Positions 25,501 through 40,500 of a stretch of DNA of 64,000 nt are shown piece after piece. The notes beneath the pieces were generated by a model, which saw only the letters and a program-made list of their open reading frames with translations, ran no database searches and was not told where the DNA came from. The translations under genes were made by a program, and so were the position numbers. Every line of letters starts with the position of its first letter. Position 1 is the stretch's first letter. Source of the DNA: Trametes villosa (Eukaryota > Basidiomycota > Agaricomycetes > Polyporales > Polyporaceae); the NCBI GenBank assembly GCA_002964805.2, contig PUDQ02000089.1, forward strand, positions 558,001-622,000, written 5' to 3'.

Positions 25501-28500
25501 GCGCAACACGTCGTTTCGCGGCCCGGTCGGGGGGTTCGCCGCCGACACGATCGTCGCCTGCGCTCCCGTCCCGCCCGCCAATCGCCGCGCAAACGCCACT
25601 CCGAGCGACGTTGAACACCGGAGCACCCATCCTGTGAGTTACGCGCCGATCCGCGACGAAAAAAATCCTGATGTTTTCGGCTCGTTTCAGGCAGATTCCC
25701 GCCCGCCCGCACCGAAACGCTCACCGCCGGCCTCCCTCGCGTCGCCGCGCCGTGCCACTCGGCAGGACCGTTGTCCTGAACGGGCTCTATCGAACGCCAC
25801 CGGTTGCACGCCGCGGCGACGAGGTTGAAAATCCGACTTCGCGTTGTGTGCCGAGTGGCGGCCTTCGGGGAGGTCGACAACGCGCACACCCCCGAGGCCG
25901 CCCCGCCCCCGCCAAACGGTTGCGAATGGTGCGGAATGCACCCCCGAATGCGCCCGTGCATGTACGGACGCGCCCGGCACGCGCCCCGCGTCGCTATGGA
26001 GTCGCCTCGGTGGGGCCGCCCCCGACACGACCTGGCCTGCACTCCGCGCCCGCGCCCCGGACGCTCCGCAAATGCCATTCCCGGGACCTACAAACCAGGA
26101 CCGACGTCTCCTGTGAGTCCCGCGCTGATCCGCGTCGAGAAAGTTTCTGACTTTTACAGATGACCTCGGGCACGTCAGCACGGAAGTGCGCGCCGCGAGC
26201 CTCCCACGCGCCCGTCCACCGCGCCGTTCGGCAGAGACGACCTCCCGCACGTCCTCTATCGACGGGCACCGGACGCACGCGCAGCGGACGAGGTCGAGTC
26301 TCCGCCTCGTCGTCGTGCACCCGCCGGGGGCCCAGCGGCGGGCGACAACTCGAGCCGCCCGACGCCGCCCCCCGTGCGCCAAACACTTGCAAACGGTGCC
26401 GGAAGTGCCTGGGACGCGGTCCGCGCGTGCACAAACGCGTGGCGTGTGCGCGTCGCGTCGGCTCGTGGTCGCGAAGGCAGGCCGCCCCCGACAACACCCC
26501 CGGCCTGCACATCGGACCCCTGCCCGGAACGCCTCCCAAACGCGTTCCCCACGACGATAGGACCTCGGCGCACTCCCCCTGCGAGCCTCGTCGCATTTGG
26601 GGGAGAAAAATATCTCAGCCACTCCGGGGGGCCTCCCGGGCCCGAGGAAAGGAACACGCGTCGCCGGCCGTGTTCACGTCCTCCCGCCCTGCCACTCGGC
26701 ATAGCGGCCCCCCTGCACCCTCGCTATCGATTCCCCTCGGTCCAGAGCCCAGGGGAAGAGTTCAGTTTTTGAAGGTCTAGCTGGGTGCCGGCCTCGGGGA
26801 GGTCGACCACGCCCACCTCCCCGAGGCCGTCCCCGCGCCCCCAAACACATGAGGCGGCTGGGGGCCACATGCAAGACCCCCATCCGACACAAACAAGCCC
26901 AGCCCGCGCGCCGCATGCGCCGCTTCGCGGCTCAGTCGGCGGGCGGGCCCTCGACATCACCTTGGTATCCATCTCCGCCCTCCCCCCGGAACACTGGGCA
27001 AACTCAAAATCCCGAACGGCCGCAACTCGAAGCGTATGCGCCCCGAGTTGGGCCTCGATCCGGGTTCATGAATCTCGCATCGATCTCGGGGAGAGCGGAG
27101 GGCGCGGCACCGAAATGCGCGCGCACCTGCAGGCACTCGAGTGCCTGGCCTTAGGGTCTGCGGGGACGCTGAGGACTGAGGCTGCCGCCCCCGGCGCGAC
27201 AGGGCGCGACTCCCCTTCGGCTCCCGACTCGATGTCGGTGCGAGGCACACTATGGGGGCGCCGGGAACCCCGCATGCCCCACGCCACCGCGTGCTGCATG
27301 ACCGCTCGCCGCTTGCCACTAACCGTCCCCACAGCACCGTCTGCTCAAGACACCGGTGGCGAAAGTGCCCGCGGGCGGGTCGCATTCAGGCGGGCACCCG
27401 TACACCTGACGCCCCAGCTCGCCAATCCGGCCTCGCCGACGGATGTCGGTTAACCTGGCGGAGCGGTGAGCCTGTGCACGGCCGAACCTGCCGGACGCGC
27501 CCCCAAGCCGCGCGCAGCCCGAGTTGACACCGTCGGCGCGCATCGCGCTTGAGGGCGAGGGCGGACAGGGCCTGCTAGATAGTTAGTAGCACTGGACGCC
27601 CACCCAACCAATGGAGTCATGCACCCCCGCCTGCATGCGCGGGGGCGCTATTTACCTTCCCCGCCGTGTGATCCCCCTGCCCTCGCGTACCTACGATGCG
27701 TGCCGTGAACTACGGTAAACCTGAGTATACTAGCCCTATGCTCTGAGTCGCCCGCCTGCCCCGTATCGCCACGCCATCGAGGAGCCGGCCCAGGCACCAC
27801 CTGCGGTTCTCCCGCGACGCTCGCCTGCCGTGCTCTCGCGTCGACGGAGTTATCGGAGGAGTCGATGTCGCGCTGCACAAGAGGCGTGGTCAGTGATCAT
27901 GCATGACGCGCAAGAAGGGGATAAGAACGCATACCGCGAGCTGCAACCGATCTTCCTGCCGTATATCAGGGTGAGCGGACTGCGGGAGGCGAGCATAAAC
28001 GAGCCTAGAAAAGCCTCGACCTGCCTGTGTACCCGCTGCCTGGGACAGGACCTGTGCCGCTCCAGGTGTGCGCGCCGTGCTGAGGGGCGTCCACGCTGAT
28101 TAGCTTCGTACGTATCCGAATATAAACATCTGTACTCACCACTCCGATGTTGCTGGCATACCTGATGTGCTCGGAAAGCAATGGTGTGCGTGGCACACAG
28201 CCGTGCGAGTGCATGGGAGCGGACGCGGGCGGAAGAGGGGGCGGAGGAGACGGTGAGCGTGATCATGTCGCGCTTGTATCGTACTTATGCGACGCGCGAT
28301 TTGGGGCCGTTTGTTCGCCCCCTCTTCCTCCGTGGTCCGTGCGGCGTCCGTGCACAGAGGCCAAGCCCCGCCTAGTCATACGGAAGGCGGACGGGGCCCG
28401 GGTCTTACAAGACGAACGGAGGGCGAGACCGCACTCAGGCGGAGGGTGACACCGAGCATGGATGGAGGCGGACCAACCAGAGCATGACACCGCACACTGT

Positions 28501-31500
28501 GGGATACGGGGTGAGCGGGAAGGGGTGCGCACGGACAGCCCGCGGGAGGAAGAATTGCACTTACGCGGGGCGGAGCGTTTCACGGCGTGGTCTCCGAATG
28601 TTCGTGGAGATGCGCTCGCTTCGGATGGCGGGCGCTCGGTACGCGAATCTTCAGGGATGGCCCTCATTTCGAGTGGGCGCAGGCACCGCCCCGACCGGTT
28701 GGACTCGTTTGCAGACGAGATATCGCTTCCGGGTGGCGGATATCGAGGGCGACGGCGGGTTGCTGCTGTAGAGGCTCGGGGTGCCATGGCAGGATTCCGG
28801 CAGCATGCTGCTCCCGCCCTGCCATGCAGATCCGTCGTAGGATGGTACCTGCTCCTTGCGTGCGGCTTTAGGGTGCACCTGAGTAAATGACACTCACCCG
28901 ATAGCTTGCAGAAACAAGCCCACTGAGGGCGGCCGATGTCCTTGCCGCCTAGATCCGGGCCCAAGCCTGGTTTGTTTGAGAGGACAGCGAGCGGACGTCG
29001 GAAATCATACCGAGGAGGCGACGATCACCTCGCCTCGAGTAGGGATATTGGGCTTGACGGCGGCAGCTACGGAGCAGTGGTACCGGAGCAGACGGACTCA
29101 TTGGACGGGCCTGGCGTAGTCAGCCTGAATTTGTGAGCGCGGTATGTAGTACATGGGCGTGGCATTCGTAGTTATGTAGATACCCTTCAAACGCAGCATT
29201 AGTACACGTGCAGACCTAGTAGGCAGAAGCGGACCTCAGTTTCCTGTGATCCCGGGGAGCATGATCGCAACACTCCCAGGCAAGTCTTGTCCTGTGACCG
29301 AGTACTGCTCCCGTCGCCGACGAGAGGAACTGGCGCAGTGTATGGCTATCCCCCGGCGTGCAGAGCGTGCGTGTATTTGCGCTTTGATGGTTATACGTGC
29401 TTTACGGTGCTGCAGTGAGGAAGCTGCTGGCGTGCGACGCTTGCGAGCGATTCTCAGGCTCATCCGGCGGACATCCTACCGAGAGAGTGCCTGCTCGGCG
29501 GACGCGTGCACACCCCGGGTACCATTCTGTCGGTAGGTCAGATACAAATCGTTCACGCCAGATATGACGTTGTCGAGGCTTGCGGAGGTCGCACAGTCTC
29601 GAGAGGCGAGGAGTCTACCCCGCGGTGTTGTAGCGAACAAAGCCAAGATCCCAGCTTGCGCGATTTGCGCGGTGCGTGCCTGGCGATGAGATCGTACAGT
29701 GCGGGAGAAGCAGACTCGCATGTCGCGCGAGCCGAGAGCAGGGTCCTAGTTGCGAGCGTCGTCTGGAGGACAGAGGTGGATGCAGAGGAGCTCGCGCCGC
29801 GGTGTCGAAGTCGCGCCGGCGGCTTTGAACGATCTTACTGAAAAAGGCAGGCGCGTGTGCTCACTCACACGCGCGCACTCGCGCGCACGCTCACGTCTTG
29901 AGCCTCAACCACGATGACGACGGCCACGAACGTTTGCGCGGACGATAGCGGGGAGCCTGGAGGGGTGTTGAGTGTATTTCATCGAGATTTGCGCGTGCGG
30001 CGCGGTGGCAGATCTCGACTGCAGGGACAGGCGAGAGCGCCCGCCGGCTGGCCGATCAGGGCTACAGGCGCAAACCTTCGTCTTTCGTCGCTCCGGCGTG
30101 AGGCACTGATTAGCACTCAAAAATAGTATTCCCTTGTGCTATACAGTGCAGAGCTACAATAAATGTCGTACATACAAGCCAGAAGTGGAGGACAATGGGA
30201 ATATAGGTGTGAAGAGCACTTTGCTGCTCACACCTGTATTCCTGCTTCCTCCACTTCTGAGTGAATAGGTCAGGAGGGGAGGGGCACAGCTGAGACGGCG
30301 GCGATCTGGCGCACCCCTCGTCTGGTTAGTAAAATTACACAACTGTCAAAGGGTTAGTTTTGAAGGCACCTGGATGCCAATAGTGTGTTAGAACCCCCTA
30401 AGATCAATTAGCTCATCCTGAAGCCGGCTGGGTCTTGATGCACACCGCAGGCAGAAAATATGATTGGATGGATATATTCTACTGATACATTACGGACGGA
30501 TTCCCACCGGCGGAAAGCACGAGCGCGCGGCGTTGCGCCGCGTCCCCAGCACGATCACCAAAGCCCTGCATGCCGCGCGCGCCAGGACTTGCCTGCCGGT
30601 ATGCCGGGCACATCCCCGCCGAACTCCACCGGTGACCCTGGACGGCCTGCCCGGTCGCTCCTCCACAGGATGCTCCTCTGAGAACAGCGTGCAGGGCGCC
30701 GGTGGCTACTCTGCAGGCTGCTCGCAGCCCGAACGTCTTCGCGATGTGCAGCGCAACGGTGAGGGCAGAAACCGCTCACGATTGCGCTCAGCAGAAGCGA
30801 GGCAGACACTACGTACATCGGGCCGCTTACCTGGGCGTCCGGCTGACCCGCCGATATTTGAGACGGATCGTCGGCTCATGGGCGGGGGCCTGGAAGATGG
30901 TGGCCGCGCAGCCGAGACAAGCTCACAACAGCTGGGAACAGACGGCCGCATCCCTGCGGATGCGGACGGCCTATTCCCAGCTATCTTGCTGTCTCGCCAG
31001 CCGCCTACCGCCGCACGTCTTCCCCCATCCCCGTCCCCTTCCTCATCCCCGTCCCCACCTCTGCCCGGCGCGTCCGCGCGCTCTGCAACCTCCACCTCCA
31101 CCTCCACCTCCACCGCGCACCCCCGATGCACGTCGGCGGTCTGGCAGCGACGACCGATCTGGACAGCACCCTCGTCAACACGAAGCGGGTCAGAAACATG
31201 CCAGTACGTACCGATAGTGTTTCCTGCTGCTTTCCTTCTCGCGGCTGACTTGGTGAGCTTCGCAGCTTGCTTGCTGGACGGGAGACCAGGCGAGTGTGCG
31301 CTACGCCAGCGTCGCGCCGTTCGACAGCGATCTCGAGAGCACAAGGGGTGGGGTAAGCTGCCTGGGATATGGCGAGGAACAAGGTGCGAGACGGAGCTTA
31401 CCGGTGCTCGAGCCCCGCCTGACATCGCCTTGGTTCTAGGACGCTGCATGGGGCCGCGGGACGAAGATCATACGCGCGTGCGGCGATCCTCACGGCTTCC

Positions 31501-34500
31501 ACGGTAGATCGTGCGTTTCCCACTCACCTGTTTCCTCCGGCGCGCACTCATTCTGGCCTGACTGGGCACTGACAGCGGCAGCCTGCGCCGCACTGACGCG
31601 CAGGCGCGGTGCTTCCGCCTTCGCCGCATCGCGCAAGAAGCCGCTACGCGCGGAGACTCGGTACGTTCTGCTCGAACTGTCGCTCGCGGTCTGGAATGCG
31701 CGGCTTACCATCTGTCGACAGCGTCAGTCGTATCAGCACGCACATTGGTACATCATGACTACTTGCGGCGGCCGCATGAACGAGCACGGCGGGCAGGGCG
31801 GCGGTTGCGCGCGGACCGAGGCAGGTCGCGGAGCACCGAAGAGCTGCGCGCGAGAAGGCTTGAGCTTGGCTGCAGTAGGCGCCCGCGTCTGCGAAGTCTC
31901 TCGGCGGCTCTCTCACTCAAGTCAGTCGCTCATGCAGCACCGCCGCCGGCAACTCGCTCGCGCTCCAACCCTCCCCTCACCTCTCTAAATCACGCTTCCG
32001 GAGGAGGCTCGGTCGCCCTGCGATGCTGCCGGTGCAAGATCCCCGGCACTTCAAGTTGGCACGCGCGGGCAGGTGCTCTCCGCTCGGCTACAGGCAAGGC
32101 GCCGGCTCGCGCTCCCTCTGCGCGGCTCGGGCGCGCTGCGAGAAAATCAGGCCGGGGGAACGCGGGTACCTACTGATCTCGCTCACGACGAGCGCGGAGG
32201 AGGCGGTTCGGTATGTACTTTGTCGTCGTTTGCAGATGTCCGGCGGTTGGCTGACTTGTTGTTAGACGGTCGATCACAGGCTGATACCGCAGGGAGCGAG
32301 ACGGTCACCCGGTATCTGAAGAATGCAGAGGAAGAGAGAGCGGGCGGGAGGAGATCGCGGCGAGAGGAGTGTCGCGGGGGCGCGAGACTTTGCAGGTTCT
32401 CGCAGCGTCAGGATAGGCGCCCGCTGTGGCTGAAAGCGCGAAGACGTGTCCGACGCGCTCATCGCGTCCACGGCTGCGGCTTCAGCAACTCGCCGTCGCG
32501 TCCTGCATCTCCCGTCGCGGCCGCTCTCGTTTTCTGAACGTTTCGCAGCCGCAAACGGCCTCTCCGACATCGTCGCGGTACTGCGCTCCGACCGGTTCTC
32601 TCACCTGTCTCGGGACACGCGCGTCGCGCACGGCAGGCTTGGGAGCGCTACGAGCGAAGAGGTACGTACGGTTTAAGGCACGGCGGCGGTCGGCATGTTA
32701 CTCACCTTTCTGCTCACCCGCAGACAGCACGAGCGCAGCGAGACACTCACGGGAACGGCCGCAAGAGACAGGTCGTGCGGGCGAGACGTGGAAGACGGCG
32801 GAGACTCGAGCTCACGTCGTGTCGCGTCGGGAATAGGCGCCCGTCGCCGCTCGACGTGCGGAGATGCGCCCGCGTCGCTCATGGCGTCCCCGGCCCCCAC
32901 ATCAGCAACCTCCCGGCGGGCTCTGCTTGTCCTGCCGCGGCGGCCCCCGTTTTCCCAAGATTTCGCAGCCGCAACCGGCTTCTCCGAGGTTGTTGTGGGA
33001 CTGCCCTTCGACAGGGGCTCTCAGCTGTCTCGGGATTCCCGGATCGCGCACGGAAGGGCCCGGGACGTACCTCGGCGGCGTACTATAGCGGGGGAAGGGA
33101 CTTGGAAGGCGAGGAGGTACGTACAGCTTCGGTCCGGGCGGCGGTTGACATCTTACTGCCAACCTTTCTGGCTTACCGGCAGGATGCACAAGCGCGGCGA
33201 GAAACTCACGAGGACAACCGCGTGGGCGAGACGGACGGTCGGAGGCGACGCGCACTGGACTTCACGTCGCGTCGCGTCGAAATAGGCGCCCATTCCGGGG
33301 CAGGTGCGCGAAGTCTGCGCGAGGCTTCCGGGTCTGTTTGCGGGCGCGCGGGAGCGTCTTGCTGCTCTCCGGGACATCTGCCCACCCGGATTGCGGGCGA
33401 TCTGTCCGTCCGGGTGCGGCACGGGGCTGCTTGGACGTCGAGGAGAAGCCCCGGGGACGGCGATCGTCGCGATGGCGGAGGGCATACGTCGACGGTGCGA
33501 GCATCCGGAGCGCCTCCCAGTACAGGGCGATCTCGCAAACAGGGAGGTACGCACCGCCTGCCGTTCGCGGTCTCGGACTCCCTGCTGACGCATGCGGGCT
33601 TGCAGATGGCGGACTTGCGGTTGCACGGTGCAGAGCCGCGCGGAGAAGTACGCAGCGCGGGGGACGACTGGCAGTGGGCGTGGAGCGGAGGAGAGCCGCG
33701 GCGGCGCGCAGAGGACTTGCTCGTCCGCGCAGAGTGTGGAAATAGGCGCCCGTCTGAGCGGAGAGCGCGACGGCGGTTTTGGGAGCTCTTGCGGCGCGAT
33801 CGTGCTCTGTGTTGTAGCCCAGTGTTGTCCGATGTACTAGCTGCGAATGCGAGTGTTTCTGCGCTCCCCGTGTCCTCCACTTGCGAGTGCGAGTGTCTCC
33901 TCCCAGTGTCTCCCCGAGTGTCTCCCCGAGTGTCTCCCCGAGTGCCTCCTCCCGGTCTCCCCACTCTCGACGCCAGCGTTAAACTAGCCAATATTGTCGA
34001 CGCAGAGTCCGTGAATCCATCCGGAGCATCTTGCACAGACAGCCGCACGTGGGCGCACTCGCTCGGGCGGGCACTCCCAGTCTCCCGCCGGCACGCCTAC
34101 GCCCGCACCGCCACCCGCGAACGCACACACCCGCCTCCGCCTCGGCCTTCGCACTTCGCTCCGCAGCCCACACGCACGCCCGCAGTTCGAGCCCAACGAA
34201 ATATATTCTGTCTATGTACATCGCCCTCGAGCATCTTCCACCCGCCGCCGACAAGCTCAGCCTGTCGGTCATCGTCGAAACCGACCTCGAGAAGCTGATC
34301 CCGGATCTTCGATCGGGGGACACCGGCCAGGGTCTTGTCTGTTTCACCGGCGCGGAAGGAGTTGAGCATCGGGCTGCGAACAGGGAAGGCTGCTGGATGC
34401 TATGCTCACCTGACGCCACGAAGTCAATAATCGAGAGCGAGGTGTCCTCGCCCTGCAGCGAGTGCTCGACCATCACGCAGCGCAGCTGGTCCTGCGGCGG

Positions 34501-37500
34501 GAAGTTCTCCACCTTCCCATCGCGGAGCTGGCGCATGAGCGTAGACTTGCCGGATCCATTCGTGCCGAGAATGCCGTAGCGGCGACCACGGAACAGGCGC
34601 AAACGGGTGTGAGAAAGGAGCAGCAGGGCGCCGTATGCCAGGGAGAAGAGGGTATCGCAAAGCAGCTCTCCTTCTTCGGAAGAGTCATTCTGGGAGCTCG
34701 CATGCTTGTCCTCGTCGACGGCCAGGAAGTGCGAGCGGACACGGTCCGCAAACTTGGTAGAGTCGGTGAGCCCTCCAGCGAACCAGGGCTCAAGCAAAGC
34801 CCCGAGGCAGCGCTGCCAGACCTTGGCTTCGGAGAAGTTGCGCTCCTGCACCGGGTCCGCAAGCGATCCAGAGCTGAACTCAAGAACTTGCTTGAGAACA
34901 GGGTGGCGGGCAGTCCGAGGGCCGTTGGGTGCACCGGACGAGGGAAGGGCCAACTCATCAGGGATAAGGGTGAGCACGGTGTTCAGGATCTCGGTGGTTT
35001 CGGCGTCGATGTCGCGATGTGCGGGCGGAGGGCCGTCCTTGGATGCGCCCGACTTCTGGAGAGTGGTGAGGGCACCCTCGGCGAATGCTCGGACCTGGGA
35101 AAGCATATCGGTAAGAAACTATACTTGGGTGGTGCACCAACACTACACTAACCTCGGGGAATGCGGCACCCTTGGCGATCTTCTCGACGCCCTCAACAAG
35201 CGGGCTGAGATAGGTGGCTGCAACCGTCGGGTTACGGACGAGCTTCACCAAGTTGTCGATAACGACGACACTCCGGCGCTGAACCTCCATGGAGCGGTCG
35301 TTCAGGGCACGGATCATGAGCGGAACGAGGACGGCCAGGGCGGGCGCCGTGACCTCGGCGACAAACGTGGTGTTCGAGAGGGCCTTGATACACGCAGGGA
35401 CGGCATCGGGGTTGGACATGCACTTGACAAGGACCGGGATGTGAGGGGTGAGATCGGGGTTCGCGAGCGTGGTGCAAAGCGCCGTCGCGCATTTCACGGC
35501 GGCGGAGGACACCTGGAGCGAATTCAGTACCTAGAAAGGTGCAACGACCTCAGTGCTCTTACCTCAGCCTTTGTGTCGTGCATAGCACCCTCGATCTTGG
35601 GGATAGTCGTGCCGAGCTCGTTGGCTACGGCATCCTTGGCGGAGTTCGCGAAGGACTTCATGGCGTCCAAGACGCCGACCTTGGTGCGCCATTTACCCTT
35701 GTCCAGGATATCCTCCAGAGTGCGGAAAACAATGCGCGTAGATTCGGGCGGGAAGAGCTTGAGGATCGCCTTCGTGGCGGACGCGGCGGCGGCGCGGACG
35801 ACATCGCCCTTGTCCATGTACAACTCGAACAGGACGGGGAGCGATGGGAGGAGCGCGGGCGCGCTGGGCGCTCCGAGCACCGTGGCGAACGAGTGGAAGG
35901 CGATGGCGGCGCTCTCGCGCTCATAGCCGGACTTTTTGTTGGTCGCGAACCCGTGGAGGGTGGTGAGAATGTTCGCGTCGCTGGCGGGTCCGGGATCAAT
36001 ATAATCAGACCCGGCACTTTCCAGCGGATTTCAGTCAAGACCGTTAGGATTTCTTTCGAACCCGCAGCCCCCGCCGGCGTCCGCTGTGGAAGCCAGATGG
36101 GGCTGGCGCCCTCGACTGGGTGAGTTCGCGGCTCGCGCTCTGACCCCTTGACTCGGTCAAGTGGAGCTGGGGTCCGACCTAAAGTCCGGCCTTGGGTCCG
36201 ACCTTGGGTCCGACCTCCAGCGACAGAGGTCGAAGTGTCCGCAAGTGGATGCCGCAGGCCCTGGAGCTGTTGCGACCCATCGCGCCCCACAACCCCCTTG
36301 CCGCACGGTTCGCAGAGGTCGCACATATTTCCACGCTCTCAGGTGCTGACCTGACCTCTGGTCCGACCTTTTTGGGTCCGACCGGGGTCAGCTTCGGGTC
36401 TGACTGGGTTCCGACCAGGTCAAGCACACCTCTGCCGGCCAGTGCTCGCGGTACAGCGTGGCACGTGGGGGGTAGAGCGCTCGGACGCTCCAAACTCCAT
36501 GAGCAGCGTGAAATCCCAGCGGTCTATCGATAGGAAATCCGCTGTCAGCGAATAGCTGGCACTCACGTCAAGTTTTCGAAACCAGCCTTGTGGACTTCGC
36601 GGGCCAGGCGATCGGCGGCGGCCTTTGCATCTGGACACGATGGGTTCAGCTAACTGCAGTTACCTAGGTCTCGCTTGAACACTCACCAGGGGCAGTAGGT
36701 GCGGTACGCAGCGCATCTAGGAGGGGACCAAAGTGGGAATCCGAGGCTACAGACATGGCGACAGGAGACATCTTCTTTGCGGGTACAAATGATACAGTTG
36801 TGGGATCCAGAGCAGCAGAGAATCTATGCGAGCCGAGAGATTACTGGAGTGTCTCGTAGAGTGCAGCAAGCCCGAAGTGGTATGATATCGAATGAGCTGT
36901 TTGTTCCGCGGTGAGTCTATGCGCGAACGAGGGTCGACGGAGCCCAGGAGGAGGTCGTGGTCGTCGTGAAAACGGCGCAGGAGGGCCGGCGGGTGGAGGA
37001 AGGTGGAAGAGCGGGGCAGAGACCAGAAATTTTGGATCAGCCAGTAAGCACTCCCGATTTGGAAATCGCGGGGAAATCGGCTAGATAACCCCAGATAACC
37101 CCAGATCGAGCGAGATAACCCCAGATAATCCGAGGCTTGTCAGATAAACCCCGCGGCAACTCTCCGTCCCCGACCACCATCATCTCAGTCGCACCTCCTC
37201 CGTCGCACTCCGTTTGACCATATGTACAGGCCGTTTTGAAATCTATTATTGGGACAACAGTGGTTCGGGATCACGCTATGAAGGCGAACGGCCGTTATCT
37301 GCGCAGGGCGCATATGGGCTGCGTGGTAGGCGGCCCTTCGTCGCATGATGCGCACCGCCGTAGCCGCGCACATCGCCTCGGTGGCAGCAAAGTTGCGACA
37401 CTCCCCTCTTAACTCCAGCTATCAACGCCCTGTCATGTACCCAAGTAACCATGCGCATTCCGGGCGCAACCGTTCGCTCCCGAGCCTTCTCTTATGGCTA

Positions 37501-40500
37501 GTCGCGCTTGCAACTGATAGTCTCCCCTGATAGTCGCCAGGACGCTCCTGAGTATATGAGCAGCTCGCGCCGCATTCCAGCCTGCGCCCGTTTCCCCCGG
37601 TTCGACCAAGCGGCGACCCTTTACGCTTTCACCCGGTCTCTTCGCCGACTTGCCTATGCCATGATGCAGGCCTCAGGCAGTACACATGTGAGCGGGGCGG
37701 CCTCCTGCAGTGTCCGGTATCTAGACTCACACCCGGACAGAGACTGGCAAAACGTAGCTTGGCAATTGACCCGTCGCTCATTGCGGGCATCGCCGTGGTC
37801 GTCGTCCTCTTGAACATCGTCCTTGCCTTGTCTTGGTTCGCATTCCGGAGTCGCCGGAGGCGCAAGTCGCACCAACGACGCATCTCCGGCCCCATCGACG
37901 TGGAGAAGTACGAGAACAGCGTCGCATTCGCCGTCTCGACGGGCGCCATTCCCGGCGCCATCCCCACGAAGGCCGGTGCTGCGGGCGCAGGCGAGCGGAA
38001 GTCGTACTTCGAACTCATCCAGGCCCTGCAGCGCCAGCCCGAAGCCCCCTCGTCAGCACGGCTTTCGCGCGGATCGTCCCATAGCTCCGCGGAGAGCACC
38101 CGCCTCTCGGACTACGTCTTGCGCCCGCAGGACATCAAGGAGCTCAGCGGCGTGCCGAGGTACCCGAAGGCTAAGGGACGGGTGCAGGCTCTGCGACGGA
38201 GCGCGTTGGTCGTGTCTCCCAACGGGTCATCCCTGACGCGGTCCAACTCCCTCGCGGAGACGGCGAGTGTCTACTCCTCGGCGTCCGCACCGCTGGATTA
38301 CCACGAGCAGCTGTTCCGCACGCAGCCGTTCGTGCTCGAACCGGGCGCTCCGGAGAACCCACCTGCTCGTGGGTACCCGCTCCCCAAACCTCCCCTTCCG
38401 GCCGCCATTCCGCAAGCGAGCCAGGAGTCTCCCGCGAAGACCCTGCGCCGATCGCCTTCTCCACCCTCCATTCATACACCGAATGCCACCCGTCGCCCGA
38501 GCCACCCTGACGTTCCTTCCACACCTACGATGTCGCCGACCTCTACCGCATCCCCTATCTCTCCCCGACTCCGTACCCGTGCCAACTCCAGCTCCAGCCC
38601 TCATGCGCCCGCGCCGCAGGTCCTGTGGCTGCAGTCCCAAGAGCAAACTGCTCCACAGTCACCACCCGCCCGCAAGCGACCCAGCTCAGTCTCCTCGCTA
38701 TCTATGATCTTGTCCCTCCACCAGGCCGCCGGCACGCCCGTCGTTCCGGAGGCTTCTGTCGCGCCGCTCAACGTGCGTCCGCGATCGAAAGACGGGAAGG
38801 GGGGTCTCATGTCTCCTCCGCCGGAGCCGGAGCAAGCGGGACCGACCATCCCCGCGCGGTCGCCAAGGCGACCCGCCCCTTCCGCCTCCGTCGAGGGCTC
38901 GGAATCCTGAACGGAGATGCGCTCTCGATCGATCGATCACCCTTGTTGCTTGTGATTGCTTTCGCTGTCCATACGTTCCTTGCCTGCTGTTGTACTCAGA
39001 ACGGACTGTAGCATGTATCCTTAGTGTATGTACGCTATACTAGCTGATTCCTGTGTCTTCGACACGGCTAACTTCTGCTAACGTTCACATCCTGATCGCG
39101 CAACTGACGGCATTCATTCTACAGTCAAATATGGCTCTTCGGTACAGCCAAATCGTATTGGGCGGCTCCTTCGGTTGTAACTTCCCTTGCTGTAGAGCGG
39201 ACGAAGTAAACATATGCTTGTAGGTCCAATGCATCTACTCCTGCCATTTAAATGTTACTGGGAGCATTTCCGAGCGAGATCGACGTGCATCTTGTCGAAA
39301 ACTCGTTATCAACGCTGCATGGTTCATACCCGGGCCCTCCTTTACAAAGCAGATGAGGACGTCCCCCTGAGATAATATATTTGAAGAAGGCACTCGAACA
39401 TCTCTTTGTATGCTAGTGCTCCCTTGGTATTAAACTCGTGAGTATCAGAGCTTTCGAGGGCGATGACGATATAAAGTGTTTGTAAACATGCTTTTACTGG
39501 AGGAAAGTGTCAATATCCCTGCTGCCACCCGAATTCCCGGACGCCCATAAGACTTGGGGCAGTCGCTAGAAGCTATTTGAATACAGTTGTGGTCATTGAA
39601 ATTTTCAGGGGAGGGAGCAGGAGTGGGGAAAGTCGAGTGTCCCGAGGAACCATAGTGTTCCGAGGAACCATAGTGTTTCAAGGAGCTATATTTGACTGTA
39701 CGACTCGCACTTGGTGAACGCGAGGAGTCGGCCCAACCTCACACCAGGAAGACCCATGCCGAAACTGGACAGCCAGGTGTGGTAGTGTGTCGCGGCTAAC
39801 CGTAACAGAGCGACGAAAAGCTCGAAGTCCGCTGACTACCGAAAAAGGCAAGATCGCGATCACGAGCGCCCGAGAAGCGCGTCAAACGCGCGACGCGTCA
39901 AGCTTCCGAAGGTGGCGCATGGGACGCGACATGGAACGTGCTACGATACGTATGGCTTCCTCCTTCCAGACTCGTTCTCAAGTCCTCGCTCCTGGCCTCG
40001 TCTGTTGTCTCGACACCCAGTCTCTCGCTTCTTCTCTCTCACTCGCTCGCTTTTCACCACTGTTCCACTCCCTACAGCATACCGGTGGCCAACAGGAGCA
40101 ACGCGCGGAGGTCTCGAGGACGGTAGGCTACTGACATCGGCGATACGATCTCCCGCCGTCGAAGCGCGGCGATGAGCGCACGTAAATCGGAGACGTGTCT
40201 TCCGGATCGACGTCGCGCCGAGTAATACCTTTGAGATCGATGCGCCGCGCGAACGGCGGTATACCGGGTACGTTTCATCTTCTTCAGGACTATTTGTGGC
40301 TTCAAATCGAACATACGAACGCGTCTGTAACTTATCGAGAAGCGCAAGAGGCCCAGACCAAGAGAACGGTCGTGGAGCTGCGCGTACTGTACTTATAGGC
40401 GAGGACCAGCCGTCGAATGAGACCCAGGTTCTTTCCCCCTCCCGTTGACCCACACTCGCGTGCGTCTCGGTCGTCTCCGTCTCGCGTCTCCGCCTCCGCA